Assembly (NCBI GenBank): GCA_030605895.1
Contig: JAUWHL010000300.1
Coordinates: 1-11,059 of the forward strand
From: Promethearchaeota archaeon
Lineage (GTDB): Archaea; Asgardarchaeota; Lokiarchaeia; Sigyniarchaeales; SOKP01
Reading direction: 5' to 3'
Length of the DNA stretch: 11,059 bases
Part shown: one piece after another, positions 1 to 6,497 of the stretch
How positions within the stretch are numbered: position 1 is the stretch's first letter
Layout of the letters: every line of letters begins with the position of its first letter
The notes under the pieces: generated by a model
Told to the model about the DNA's origin: nothing
Databases searched by the model: none
The model's input: only the letters and a program-made list of their open reading frames with translations
Program-made: the position numbers and the translations under genes

Positions 1-1
1 A

Positions 2-1270
2 AAATCAATACCTCTGATTGCTTCTGAAAACATCACCAGTCCCGCTGTAGATGAAGCTTGTGCCTCTGATTTCTCACATCGATATGCAGAAGGATGGAGT
101 GGGCAAAGAGTCTATGCAGGATGCAAATATATAGACCAAATCGAAGATATTTGCATGGAACTTACAAAAGAATATTTTAGATGTATTCATGCCGATGTAA
201 GACCTATATCGGGAGTTGTAGCGAATTTAGTCATGTATAATGCATTTACTTCTGATAATAATGGTAAAATGTGTTGTATGTCTATTGTTCGGGGTGGTCA
301 TATCTCACATGGTCCCAGATTTGCCAAAAGTGGGAGAGAAATATTTGGTACAGCAGGAACAACAAGAGGAATAAAAGTTGAGTATTTAGCATTTGATAAT
401 GATGAAATGAATCTTGATATTGACGCATCTGCTAAAATTATTAGAGAGTTTCAACCTGAATTACTCTTATTTGGTGGTTCAGTATTTTTATTTCCACACC
501 CAGTTAAAGAACTTAGTGAAATCGGAAAAGAAGTTGGTGCAAATATTGGGTATGATGCAGCACATGTAAGTGGCTTAATTGGTTCTGGGTACTTCCAAGA
601 TCCTTTAAGAGAAGGAGCAGATGTTATGACTATGAGTACTCATAAAACACTTCCAGGACCTCAACATGGTACTTTAGTTTCAAATAGGGAGGATTTGATC
701 GAGACTCTGAGATCTTGCGCTTTTCCAGCCTTGTTATCTAACCATCATTTGCATAATGTTGCGGGATTGGCAGTGGCTTTAGCAGAAATGCTAGAGTTTG
801 GAAAGGAATACCATAAAAAAGTTATTGAAAATGCAAAAGCCCTTGGACAAGCTTTATCAGATATAGGAATGAAAGTATTGATGGAACATAAAGGTTTTAC
901 AGAATCTCATCAAATCGCAGTTGATATAACAAACTTTGAGAAAACTATAGGATTAGGTGGAGATATTGAGAAATTATTAGAAGAATCAAACATTATCCTT
1001 AATCGTAATCTTTTACCTTATGATATCGCAGAAGGAAGACATTATCAGAACCCAGGTGGATTGAGGTTGGGAACATCCGAAATTACTCGATTAGGAATGG
1101 GTAAAAGTGAAATGGTTGATATTGCTGAATTTTTTAAAAAATTGCTAATTGATAAGAAGGACCCTAAAAAAATAAAAAATGAAGTAATAGAATTTCGAAA
1201 AGATTTCCAAGAAATAAAGTATTGCTTTCAATCTCCAAGTAAAGCTTATGAATATTTGAAGTTTTATTAA
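2..1270 (+). CDS. glyA: Serine hydroxymethyltransferase, 5'-partial
   Basis: This PLP enzyme interconverts serine and glycine while loading a one-carbon unit on a folate or tetrahydromethanopterin-type carrier; it is cytosolic. The frame is open from base 2, so the first in-frame ATG (155) is internal: upstream codons already encode the conserved stretches LIASEN and YAEGWSGQRVYAG. Comparison with E. coli GlyA suggests about 30 residues are missing before the window; 422 are visible. The PLP lysine sits in STHKTLPGPQHG (Lys codon 644-646, visible residue 215). YDAAHVSGL supplies the Asp and His that contact the cofactor, and GLRLGTSEITRLG near the C-terminus carries the substrate carboxylate-binding Arg. 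The PISG and GPQHG variants fit archaeal SHMTs; whether the carrier is folate or a methanopterin cannot be read from the sequence. The C-terminus looks complete. A T-rich tract follows the stop. Confidence 0.95.
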   Translation, partial: KSIPLIASENITSPAVDEACASDFSHRYAEGWSGQRVYAGCKYIDQIEDICMELTKEYFRCIHADVRPISGVVANLVMYNAFTSDNNGKMCCMSIVRGGHISHGPRFAKSGREIFGTAGTTRGIKVEYLAFDNDEMNLDIDASAKIIREFQPELLLFGGSVFLFPHPVKELSEIGKEVGANIGYDAAHVSGLIGSGYFQDPLREGADVMTMSTHKTLPGPQHGTLVSNREDLIETLRSCAFPALLSNHHLHNVAGLAVALAEMLEFGKEYHKKVIENAKALGQALSDIGMKVLMEHKGFTESHQIAVDITNFEKTIGLGGDIEKLLEESNIILNRNLLPYDIAEGRHYQNPGGLRLGTSEITRLGMGKSEMVDIAEFFKKLLIDKKDPKKIKNEVIEFRKDFQEIKYCFQSPSKAYEYLKFY

Positions 1271-1280
1271 TAATATTTGC

Positions 1281-1295
1281 TCTTATTTTTTCTTT
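1281..1295 (+). terminator. T-rich tract after SHMT gene, likely archaeal terminator
   Basis: A pyrimidine tract with a run of six T lies about 10-25 bases after the SHMT stop and has no obvious hairpin. Archaeal RNA polymerase terminates on such oligo-T tracts without a stem. It would separate SHMT from the rpo3 cluster. The call rests only on composition and position. Confidence 0.4.
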
Positions 1296-1332
1296 AGAAT
1301 AATAAAACTTATCTTAGACGATTCATTTAAGA

Positions 1333-1343
1333 CTTATTATAAT
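1333..1343 (+). promoter_or_regulatory. TATA-like box for rpo3 and the ribosomal cluster
   Basis: The TATA-like stretch TTATTATAA is centred about 25 bases before the ATG at 1363. This is the usual archaeal distance from TATA box to transcription start, so the transcript could begin at or beside the start codon and be leaderless. No good Shine-Dalgarno precedes this ATG, which agrees. A second TATA-like stretch near 1300-1314 would give a leader of about 30 bases instead. Confidence 0.45.
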
Positions 1344-1362
1344 TTTGAGTTAATTGAAGATC

Positions 1363-2196
1363 ATGAGTCTAGAGATACTTGAAAAAACTGATCATAATCT
1401 TAAGTTTATAGTAGAAGGAATCTCAATTGAGATGGCAAACGCGATTCGTAGAATTATTATTTCTGAAATGCCAGTTATGGCTGTTGATGAGGTTATCATT
1501 CTTAAAAATGATAGTCCATTATATGATGAGATAATTGCTCACAGGTTGTCAATGATCCCTTTAACGACTGATTTAAATGTATATAAACTTCCACGAGATT
1601 GCGAATGCGGTGGATATGGGTGTCCACTTTGCCAAGTTTCTTTAACATGTGAAGTTACTAACACATCAAACCATCCAATGGAGATTTATTCGGGTGATTT
1701 AAATTCTAACGATCCTCAAATAATCCCTGTTAATCCCAATATTCCATTAGTTAAAATTGATAAGAATGATAAAGTGATAATTGAAGCCTATGCTGTATTA
1801 GGCTTGGCAAAGGATCACGTCAAGTATCAAGCTATTTCAAATATCTTGTATAGATTTTATCCTCAAATCGATTTTGACAATAGTAAATGTACCAAATGTC
1901 CAGATAAATGCATAGTGTCAAGAATGTGTCCTGAAAAATTATATGATTTTTCAAACAAAAAATCTCCAATTTTAATAGAAGATTATTGGAAGACATGTAC
2001 ATTATGTAATTCCTGTGAGAATGATTGCCCTGAGAAGGCTATAAAAGTAGGGTGGAAAGAAAAAACTTATATTTTTTCAATTGAGAGTGATGGAGTTCTT
2101 CCTTTTGATGTTATCATAAAGAAGACTTTTGAGGTTTTCTTGGAGAAAATAGATGAATTCATTGAAAAACTTGAAGAAGTAGAGATAGAATCGTGA
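1363..2196 (+). CDS. rpo3: DNA-directed RNA polymerase subunit D (Rpo3) with ferredoxin-like domain
   Basis: This is the archaeal counterpart of Rpb3 and bacterial alpha; with subunit L it forms the platform for RNA polymerase assembly. The N-terminal dimerisation motif reads ISIEMANAIRRIIISEMP. A zinc-type loop in domain 2 has C80-x-C82-x4-C87-x2-C90. Next comes a ferredoxin-like insert with two cysteine sets: C176-x2-C179-x3-C183-x5-C189-P, and C212-x2-C215-x2-C218-x3-C222-P. The dimerisation fold resumes at about residue 235. Some archaeal D subunits bind one or two [4Fe-4S] clusters here; eight cysteines would allow two, although the first set is spaced unusually. I chose ATG 1363 (277 residues) because family members begin M-S-x-E-I and a TATA-like box lies about 25 bases upstream; TTG 1354 is a possible alternative. 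The gene leads the rpl18e-rpl13-rps9 cluster. Confidence 0.96.
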   Translation: MSLEILEKTDHNLKFIVEGISIEMANAIRRIIISEMPVMAVDEVIILKNDSPLYDEIIAHRLSMIPLTTDLNVYKLPRDCECGGYGCPLCQVSLTCEVTNTSNHPMEIYSGDLNSNDPQIIPVNPNIPLVKIDKNDKVIIEAYAVLGLAKDHVKYQAISNILYRFYPQIDFDNSKCTKCPDKCIVSRMCPEKLYDFSNKKSPILIEDYWKTCTLCNSCENDCPEKAIKVGWKEKTYIFSIESDGVLPFDVIIKKTFEVFLEKIDEFIEKLEEVEIES

Positions 2197-2260
2197 ATTA
2201 TCATAAAATTATTAAAATATTAAAAATTTCAGATATCAGATTTATTGGTGGTTGTAAGTC

Positions 2261-2617
2261 ATGTCTCATAGAATCTTAGGTCCAAGTAATTATTACATTA
2301 GAAAATTAATAAGAACCTTATGGAAAACAAAGATAAATATCTGGAAGACTATATCAAAGAAATTAAGCGGACCAAGAAGAAACAGAGTTAAAGCAAATTT
2401 ATACCGTATTAACAAGAAAACAAGCAAAGATGAAGTAATCGTCATTCCTGGAAAAGTTTTAGGGATGGGAGAATTGGATCATAATCTAACAATTGCGTGT
2501 TTAGAGTATTCAAAATCCGCAAAAAAGAAAATCGAATCATCTGGGAGTAAATTATTGACAATTGAAGAATTATTAGAACTGAACCCTAAGGGCAGTGGGG
2601 TTAAGGTTTTTTATTGA
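2261..2617 (+). CDS. rpl18e: Large-subunit ribosomal protein L18e
   Basis: This is the archaeal/eukaryotic L18e protein (uL15-like fold) of the large ribosomal subunit; it binds 23S rRNA. The 118-residue length is normal for archaea. Visible hallmarks are the basic N-terminal half (SGPRRNRVKANLYRI), the core VIVIPGKVLGMGEL, and the conserved C-terminal end LNPKGSGVKVFY. The ATG at 2261 is preceded by GGTGGTT about 10 bases upstream, a partial match to the archaeal anti-Shine-Dalgarno, which supports this start. The gene follows rpo3 after 64 AT-rich bases and precedes rpl13 closely. The order rpo3-rpl18e-rpl13-rps9 is the standard archaeal arrangement, so it is probably co-transcribed. Confidence 0.97.
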   Translation: MSHRILGPSNYYIRKLIRTLWKTKINIWKTISKKLSGPRRNRVKANLYRINKKTSKDEVIVIPGKVLGMGELDHNLTIACLEYSKSAKKKIESSGSKLLTIEELLELNPKGSGVKVFY

Positions 2618-2635
2618 AATTTGAAATATCTTACA

Positions 2636-2643
2636 AGAAGTGA
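2636..2643 (+). promoter_or_regulatory. Shine-Dalgarno-like site deciding the rpl13 start
   Basis: AGAAGTGA lies 7 bases before the ATG at 2651 and resembles the archaeal GGAGGTGA consensus. Nothing comparable precedes the upstream TTG at 2621, so the ATG is preferred. The same octamer occurs before the preferred aroC start at 4964. Confidence 0.5.
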
Positions 2644-2650
2644 AAATCTT

Positions 2651-3124
2651 ATGGTTATTGAATATCAATTATATGACGCAACAGACAAAATATTAGGTCG
2701 CTTCTGTTCACAAATTGCGAAAAGAGCTTTATTAGGCGAGTATATAGTAATAATTAATGCGAAAAATGCAATTATTAGTGGAACTAAAAGAAACATTCAT
2801 GAAAAGTATTTAGCAAGATTAAATATTTCAACAGCAACAAATCCTCGTAGAGGTCCATTTCATAATAGAAGACCAGATACTTTTATGAGAAGAGTTGTGA
2901 AACAAATGTTACCAAGAAAGAAACTACGAGGAAAGGAAGCTCTTAAAAGAGTAAATATCTATATATCAGATATTCCAGAACGATTTAAGAGCAGGTATCA
3001 AAAATTAGTGCCTACTGAAATTTATAATGCAGATAAAAAGCGACTTTCATATTATAACAAGTTTATTACTTTAGATAATTTATGTCAACGAATAGGTTGG
3101 AAAAAAACCGAGATAGAGGCTTAA
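2651..3124 (+). CDS. rpl13: Large-subunit ribosomal protein L13
   Basis: This is universal ribosomal protein uL13, an early-assembly protein of the large subunit. Recognisable segments are YDATDKILGRFCSQIAK at the N-terminus, the strand IVIINAKNAIISGTK, and the archaeal RRGPFHNRRPDTFMRRVVKQMLPRK block that contacts rRNA. With the ATG at 2651 the protein has 157 residues, close to archaeal homologues, and opens in the expected register just before the family core. Extending to the TTG at 2621 would add ten residues with no homology I recognise and no ribosome binding site. The cluster is tight: rpl18e ends 33 bases upstream and rps9 starts 4 bases after the stop, which suggests translational coupling. 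Confidence 0.96.
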   Translation: MVIEYQLYDATDKILGRFCSQIAKRALLGEYIVIINAKNAIISGTKRNIHEKYLARLNISTATNPRRGPFHNRRPDTFMRRVVKQMLPRKKLRGKEALKRVNIYISDIPERFKSRYQKLVPTEIYNADKKRLSYYNKFITLDNLCQRIGWKKTEIEA

Positions 3125-3128
3125 AAAA

Positions 3129-3539
3129 ATGTCAGTGAAAGTAATCCAAGCATCAGGAAAAAGAAAGACTGCGATTGCAAGAGCTGTGTTAAGGCATCCA
3201 GCTAAAGGTCAAATAAAGATAAACAACGTACCTTTAAAATTATATGAACCAGAAATCGCTCGATTGAGGATTCAAGAAGTACTTGAGATAATAAATCATC
3301 CAAAAATAGAGAAATGCGATATCAATGTCAGTGTTAAAGGTGGTGGAGTAATGGGGTGCGCCGATGCCGTACGAATGGCAATTGCTAAATCTATTAACAA
3401 ATTAATTGGAACGAAAACTATTGAAAAAAATTTTAGAGAATATGATGATTCTCTTTTGAGCGGTGATTCGAGACGGACAGAACCTAAGAAATTTGGGGGA
3501 AAAAAGGCTAGGTCTCGAAGACAAAAAAGCTTCAGATAA
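3129..3539 (+). CDS. rps9: Small-subunit ribosomal protein S9
   Basis: This is universal ribosomal protein uS9, whose C-terminal tail reaches the P-site tRNA on the small subunit. It has 136 residues, the normal archaeal length. The N-terminus SGKRKTAIARAV, the central VKGGGVMGCADAVRMAIAK and the tail KKARSRRQKSFR, ending in the invariant Arg, are all present. The start sits 4 bases after the rpl13 stop, with AGAGG at the end of rpl13 acting as a likely ribosome binding site. In many archaea rpoN and rpoK follow rps9; here the next gene is aroA on the opposite strand, with only 17 bases between the two stop codons. Confidence 0.97.
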   Translation: MSVKVIQASGKRKTAIARAVLRHPAKGQIKINNVPLKLYEPEIARLRIQEVLEIINHPKIEKCDINVSVKGGGVMGCADAVRMAIAKSINKLIGTKTIEKNFREYDDSLLSGDSRRTEPKKFGGKKARSRRQKSFR

Positions 3540-3556
3540 TGTTTCAAGAGAGAAAA

Positions 3557-4873
3557 TCAAATATTATCTATTTGGGCTCCTAATTCTTTTAAATCTTCAA
3601 AAAAGGAAGGGTATGAATCTTTTACAATTTCACTATTTTCAATTTTCGAACTTGAATCTGCATATAACGCTGCAATGCTACAAGCCATAGCAACCCTATG
3701 ATCATTATTATGATTTATTGTAATTCCATTTAGTTTATCACAATGATATATTGTTAATTTATCATCTTCTTCAATTACTTTGACACCCATTTTACGCAAT
3801 TCTCGAGCCATAGCAGAAATTCTGTCAGTTTCTTTTAATCCTAGATGAGAAACATTATAAAGTATAGTTTTTCCTTCCGCAAAAGCTCCAATAATCGATA
3901 AAATCGGAAATAAATCAGGAATATCTGTACAATCAATTTCATTCCCTTCGAGGGGATGGTTTCTAATATCTCCAGTTATAACTATTCGGTCTTCTTCTTC
4001 TTCAATTTTTATATTAGCTCCCATTTTTCTTAAAATTTCAATTATTTTTTTATCTCCTTGAGAATTCTTAATACTCAGATTCCTTAGAATTATGGAAGAT
4101 GGCTTTTTAGATAACACTGCCGCTGCAAAAATAAATGCTGCCGAAGAAAAATCTCCTGGAATAGTAAATGACTGAGATCTATAAGTCTGATCATTTGTTA
4201 TGTAGAATTTCCCAATTTCAAAATTAGCTTGAATATTAATTCCGAATGTTTCTAATACATCTAGAGTTATATCAACAAAAGGTTTAGAGACTAATGGAGT
4301 TGTAAGAGCGATTTCAATATAATCCTTATTCTCACATTTTAATTGAGGGCATAATATTAACAACGAAGTTATAAATTGTGAACTTAAATCTCCCTGAATC
4401 TTAATTTTATTACATAAAACTTTTTTACGTTTGATTTTAAGTTTACCATCCGATAGTTTAAAAACAGCTCCTAACTGTTCGAGTGCTTCGAGGAGAGGTA
4501 GGATTGGTCGTTTAAGTTTAAAAAAAATTCCCTTTAAATTAAGTCCATCTTTAAATAATAAACTTAAAGCACAAAAAATTCTTATAGTTGTTCCAGAGTT
4601 TCTACAATCTAGAGCTTTTTTATATGACTTAAAAGAGTCTTGGCTACTTTTAACAATATATGTATTATCAGATTTTTCTAGGATTTTAACCCCTAAAGAT
4701 CTTAAGACATTCATTGTAACTTCAACATCTCCGCTTGTTAAAGGATTTTTAATTATAGAAATGCCATCAGCAAGGCTAGCGGCTATAAATGCTCTATGGG
4801 AATAACTTTTAGATCCCTGTGCAATGATTTCACCATTCAAACTGTTTGTTATTGGATTTATTTTAAGATTCAT
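3557..4873 (-). CDS. aroA: 3-phosphoshikimate 1-carboxyvinyltransferase (EPSP synthase)
   Basis: This enzyme transfers the enolpyruvyl group of phosphoenolpyruvate to shikimate 3-phosphate, the sixth step of the shikimate pathway. Its 438 residues span the full two-domain inside-out barrel. Visible motifs are QGSKSYSHR (K22, S23, R27 align with the same E. coli numbers), RNSGTTIR (residues 91-98, the PEP-binding loop), KRPILPLLEAL, SSQF, IPGDFSSAAF, DIPDLFP with a catalytic Asp, LKETDRI with a catalytic Glu, NDHRVAMA and KDSYPSFF. Two small departures stand out: the usual PGSKS is QGSKS, and the usual HLRxKE reads HLGLKE. The ATG at 4871-4873 gives a normal N-terminus. The gene is divergent from aroC, its next-step partner, and converges with rps9. 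Confidence 0.96.
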   Translation of the reverse strand: MNLKINPITNSLNGEIIAQGSKSYSHRAFIAASLADGISIIKNPLTSGDVEVTMNVLRSLGVKILEKSDNTYIVKSSQDSFKSYKKALDCRNSGTTIRIFCALSLLFKDGLNLKGIFFKLKRPILPLLEALEQLGAVFKLSDGKLKIKRKKVLCNKIKIQGDLSSQFITSLLILCPQLKCENKDYIEIALTTPLVSKPFVDITLDVLETFGINIQANFEIGKFYITNDQTYRSQSFTIPGDFSSAAFIFAAAVLSKKPSSIILRNLSIKNSQGDKKIIEILRKMGANIKIEEEEDRIVITGDIRNHPLEGNEIDCTDIPDLFPILSIIGAFAEGKTILYNVSHLGLKETDRISAMARELRKMGVKVIEEDDKLTIYHCDKLNGITINHNNDHRVAMACSIAALYADSSSKIENSEIVKDSYPSFFEDLKELGAQIDNI

Positions 4874-4963
4874 TATAAAATAAATAGAAAGTTATAGATA
4901 TAATATTAATTAAATAATCTTGTAGTACAATTATATTATATTTCCTCAAAAGAAGTGAAAGTT
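4874..4963. promoter_or_regulatory. Shared divergent promoter region of aroA and aroC
   Basis: These 90 bases separate two divergently transcribed genes for consecutive shikimate steps, so both promoters must lie here or overlap the gene starts. For aroC a TATA-like stretch (TTATATTATATT, about 4931-4942) lies roughly 25-30 bases before the GTG at 4964. For aroA, read on the minus strand, ATTATATCTATAA lies about 20-32 bases before its ATG. No clear operator palindrome was seen. Co-regulation of the two genes is an inference. Confidence 0.5.
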
Positions 4964-6070
4964 GTGGATAATTCATTTGGAACTATCTTTAGAATAACTT
5001 CATTCGGAGAAAGTCATGGTGATGTACTAGGAATTATATTAGATGGTGTGCCAGCAGGATTAAATTTTGATTTAGAAGTTATCCAGGATGAACTTGATAA
5101 AAGAAGACCTGGTCAATCATATTTAACAACAACACGTTTTGAGAAGGATAGGGCTAAAATATTATCTGGTGTTTTCAATAATAAAACAACGGGAGCACCT
5201 ATTTGTTTGATAATTGAAAATAAAGATATTGATTCATCATTTTATGAAAATCAAAAAGAATTCTTACGACCTTCCCATATGGATTATTCTGCTTTAAAAA
5301 AATATGGGGGATATTCTGATTATCGAGGTTCAGGAAGGTTTTCTGGGAGAATAACAGCAGGATTTGTTATGGCTGGTGCTATTGCAAAACAAATATTAAA
5401 AAAATATGGTATAATAATATTTGCTTACACAAAAAGCATTGGAAATATTGTAGATGATGAGAATCCTCCTATAAATGATTTAGAAAAACTAATTGAGATA
5501 AGAGAGAAGTCTCTTGTAAGAGCAATTAATCAAAAAAAATCAAAAACAATGGAAGAATTGATTGAAGGTGTAAAAATTCAAAAGGATTCTATTGGAGGGA
5601 CGATAAAATGCATTATTTCAAATTTCCCTGCAGGTAAAGGAGGACCGATTTTCAATAGTATCGAGTCAAATATAAGTAGAGCAATGTTTGCGATTCCGGC
5701 AATAAAAGGTTTAGAATTTGGAGCAGGTTTTAAAGCATCTAAAATGAAAGGTTCTGAACATAATGATCCATGGTTTGTGAAAGATGGGATAGTTCAGACA
5801 ATTAAAAATGATGCCGGGGGAATAATAGGGGGAATTTCTACAGGAATGCCGATTGAATTTACAGTTGTGGTTAAACCTACTTCTTCTATAGGAGTTCCTC
5901 AAAAAACTGTAAATATTAAGACAATGGAAAATGTAGAAATTGAATTTTCTGGTCGTCATGATCCATGTATAGTACCAAGAATAGTACCCGTCGTAGAGGC
6001 TATGACAGCAAACGTTTTATTAGACTGTTTATTAATTGATGGCTATATACCCAGGATTTTTAATAAATAA
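4964..6070 (+). CDS. aroC: Chorismate synthase
   Basis: This enzyme converts EPSP to chorismate by trans-1,4 elimination using reduced FMN, the final shikimate step. Conserved segments in order are FGESHG (with a catalytic His), KRRPGQSYLTTTR, RPSHMDYSALKKYGG, DYRGSGRFSGR, AKQIL, AGKGGPIFNSIES, AIPAIKGLEFGAGF, NDAGGIIGGISTGMP, and SGRHDPCIVPRIVPVVEAM with the second catalytic His. DYRGSGRFSGR is a variant of the more common DYRGGGRSSAR. GTG 4964 gives MDNSFGTIFR, which starts within a residue of E. coli AroC. It also has AGAAGTGA just upstream, so it is preferred over GTG 4955, which lies inside that site. The protein has 368 residues. aroA is divergent on the left. Only the exact start is in doubt. 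Confidence 0.96.
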   Translation: MDNSFGTIFRITSFGESHGDVLGIILDGVPAGLNFDLEVIQDELDKRRPGQSYLTTTRFEKDRAKILSGVFNNKTTGAPICLIIENKDIDSSFYENQKEFLRPSHMDYSALKKYGGYSDYRGSGRFSGRITAGFVMAGAIAKQILKKYGIIIFAYTKSIGNIVDDENPPINDLEKLIEIREKSLVRAINQKKSKTMEELIEGVKIQKDSIGGTIKCIISNFPAGKGGPIFNSIESNISRAMFAIPAIKGLEFGAGFKASKMKGSEHNDPWFVKDGIVQTIKNDAGGIIGGISTGMPIEFTVVVKPTSSIGVPQKTVNIKTMENVEIEFSGRHDPCIVPRIVPVVEAMTANVLLDCLLIDGYIPRIFNK

Positions 6071-6169
6071 AGTAAAGGCTTTAATAATGAATATCATTTT
6101 ATCAGTAACTTCAAATAAAAAAATAAAAATCATCAATAATTTTTAGAGCATAATAAGAAGCAAATTATC

Positions 6170-6415
6170 ATGCCTTCATCAGAACAAGAAAAATTCATAG
6201 AAGAAGTTACGAAATTAGTAGATAGATGGTCTTCTAAACTGTGTGCTTATTGTAATGATGGAACATTGGTTTCAATTGATGGAATGCTTGATTTTAAATG
6301 TAGTAAATGTGGGAAAACTATGAATCCAATTGAATATTTGAGAGAAATCGCCAATTTAGTTTTTAAATATAGAGAAAAGCTAACAAATCCTAAAAAACTT
6401 CACAATATTGATTAG
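6170..6415 (+). CDS. Small zinc-ribbon protein, function unknown
   Basis: I do not recognise a family for this 81-residue protein. It has a helical N-terminus (residues 4-22, rich in E and K), then C25-x2-C28 and C44-x2-C47 followed by GK. The two pairs are 15 residues apart, the pattern of a single zinc ribbon. A second helix (residues 53-72) follows. There is no signal peptide or membrane segment, so it is probably cytosolic. Small zinc ribbons of this kind in archaea are often nucleic-acid or protein adaptors, but nothing here shows which. The ATG at 6170 lies after a 99-base AT-rich leader containing AAATAAAAAT (about 40-50 bases upstream) and a weak AGAAGC. Composition matches its neighbours. 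A T-rich tract follows the stop, so it looks monocistronic. Confidence 0.8.
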   Translation: MPSSEQEKFIEEVTKLVDRWSSKLCAYCNDGTLVSIDGMLDFKCSKCGKTMNPIEYLREIANLVFKYREKLTNPKKLHNID

Positions 6416-6439
6416 TAAATTCTTAATAAATTTGAAAAA

Positions 6440-6451
6440 TTTTGCTTTTTT
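6440..6451 (+). terminator. T-rich tract after the zinc-ribbon gene
   Basis: A tract of T runs (TTTTGCTTTTTT) lies 25-36 bases after the zinc-ribbon stop and just before the next TATA-like box, a plausible archaeal oligo-T terminator. No stem-loop is apparent. Confidence 0.35.
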
Positions 6452-6460
6452 AATACAATC

Positions 6461-6469
6461 TTTATAATC
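6461..6469 (+). promoter_or_regulatory. TATA-like box for the Gfo/Idh gene
   Basis: TTTATAATC is centred about 33 bases before the ATG at 6498, predicting transcription from near 6490 and a leader of only a few bases. AGGT at 6487-6490 could act as a weak ribosome binding site only if transcription starts earlier. Confidence 0.45.
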
Positions 6470-6497
6470 AATTAAGTTTATTTCTTAGGTATTAAAA

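Noticed and set aside
155..1270. SHMT reading frame as a complete gene starting at ATG 155
   Set aside because: The conserved SHMT N-terminal motifs lie in frame upstream of 155, so the ATG is internal and the gene is cut by the window edge.
3296..3547. Minus-strand open frame opposite rps9
   Set aside because: It is antisense to the unmistakable S9 gene, has no recognisable domain, and lacks a start with promoter support; it is a shadow of the coding frame.
3463..3690. Plus-strand open frame across the rps9/aroA junction
   Set aside because: It overlaps the ends of two secure genes in another frame, and its protein resembles no known family.
4431..4805. Plus-strand open frame antisense to aroA
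   Set aside because: It lies wholly inside the EPSP synthase gene; its composition reflects the complement of that gene.
5711..5959. Minus-strand open frame inside aroC
   Set aside because: It is antisense to conserved chorismate synthase motifs, with an implausible Asn/Phe/Cys/Ser-rich product.
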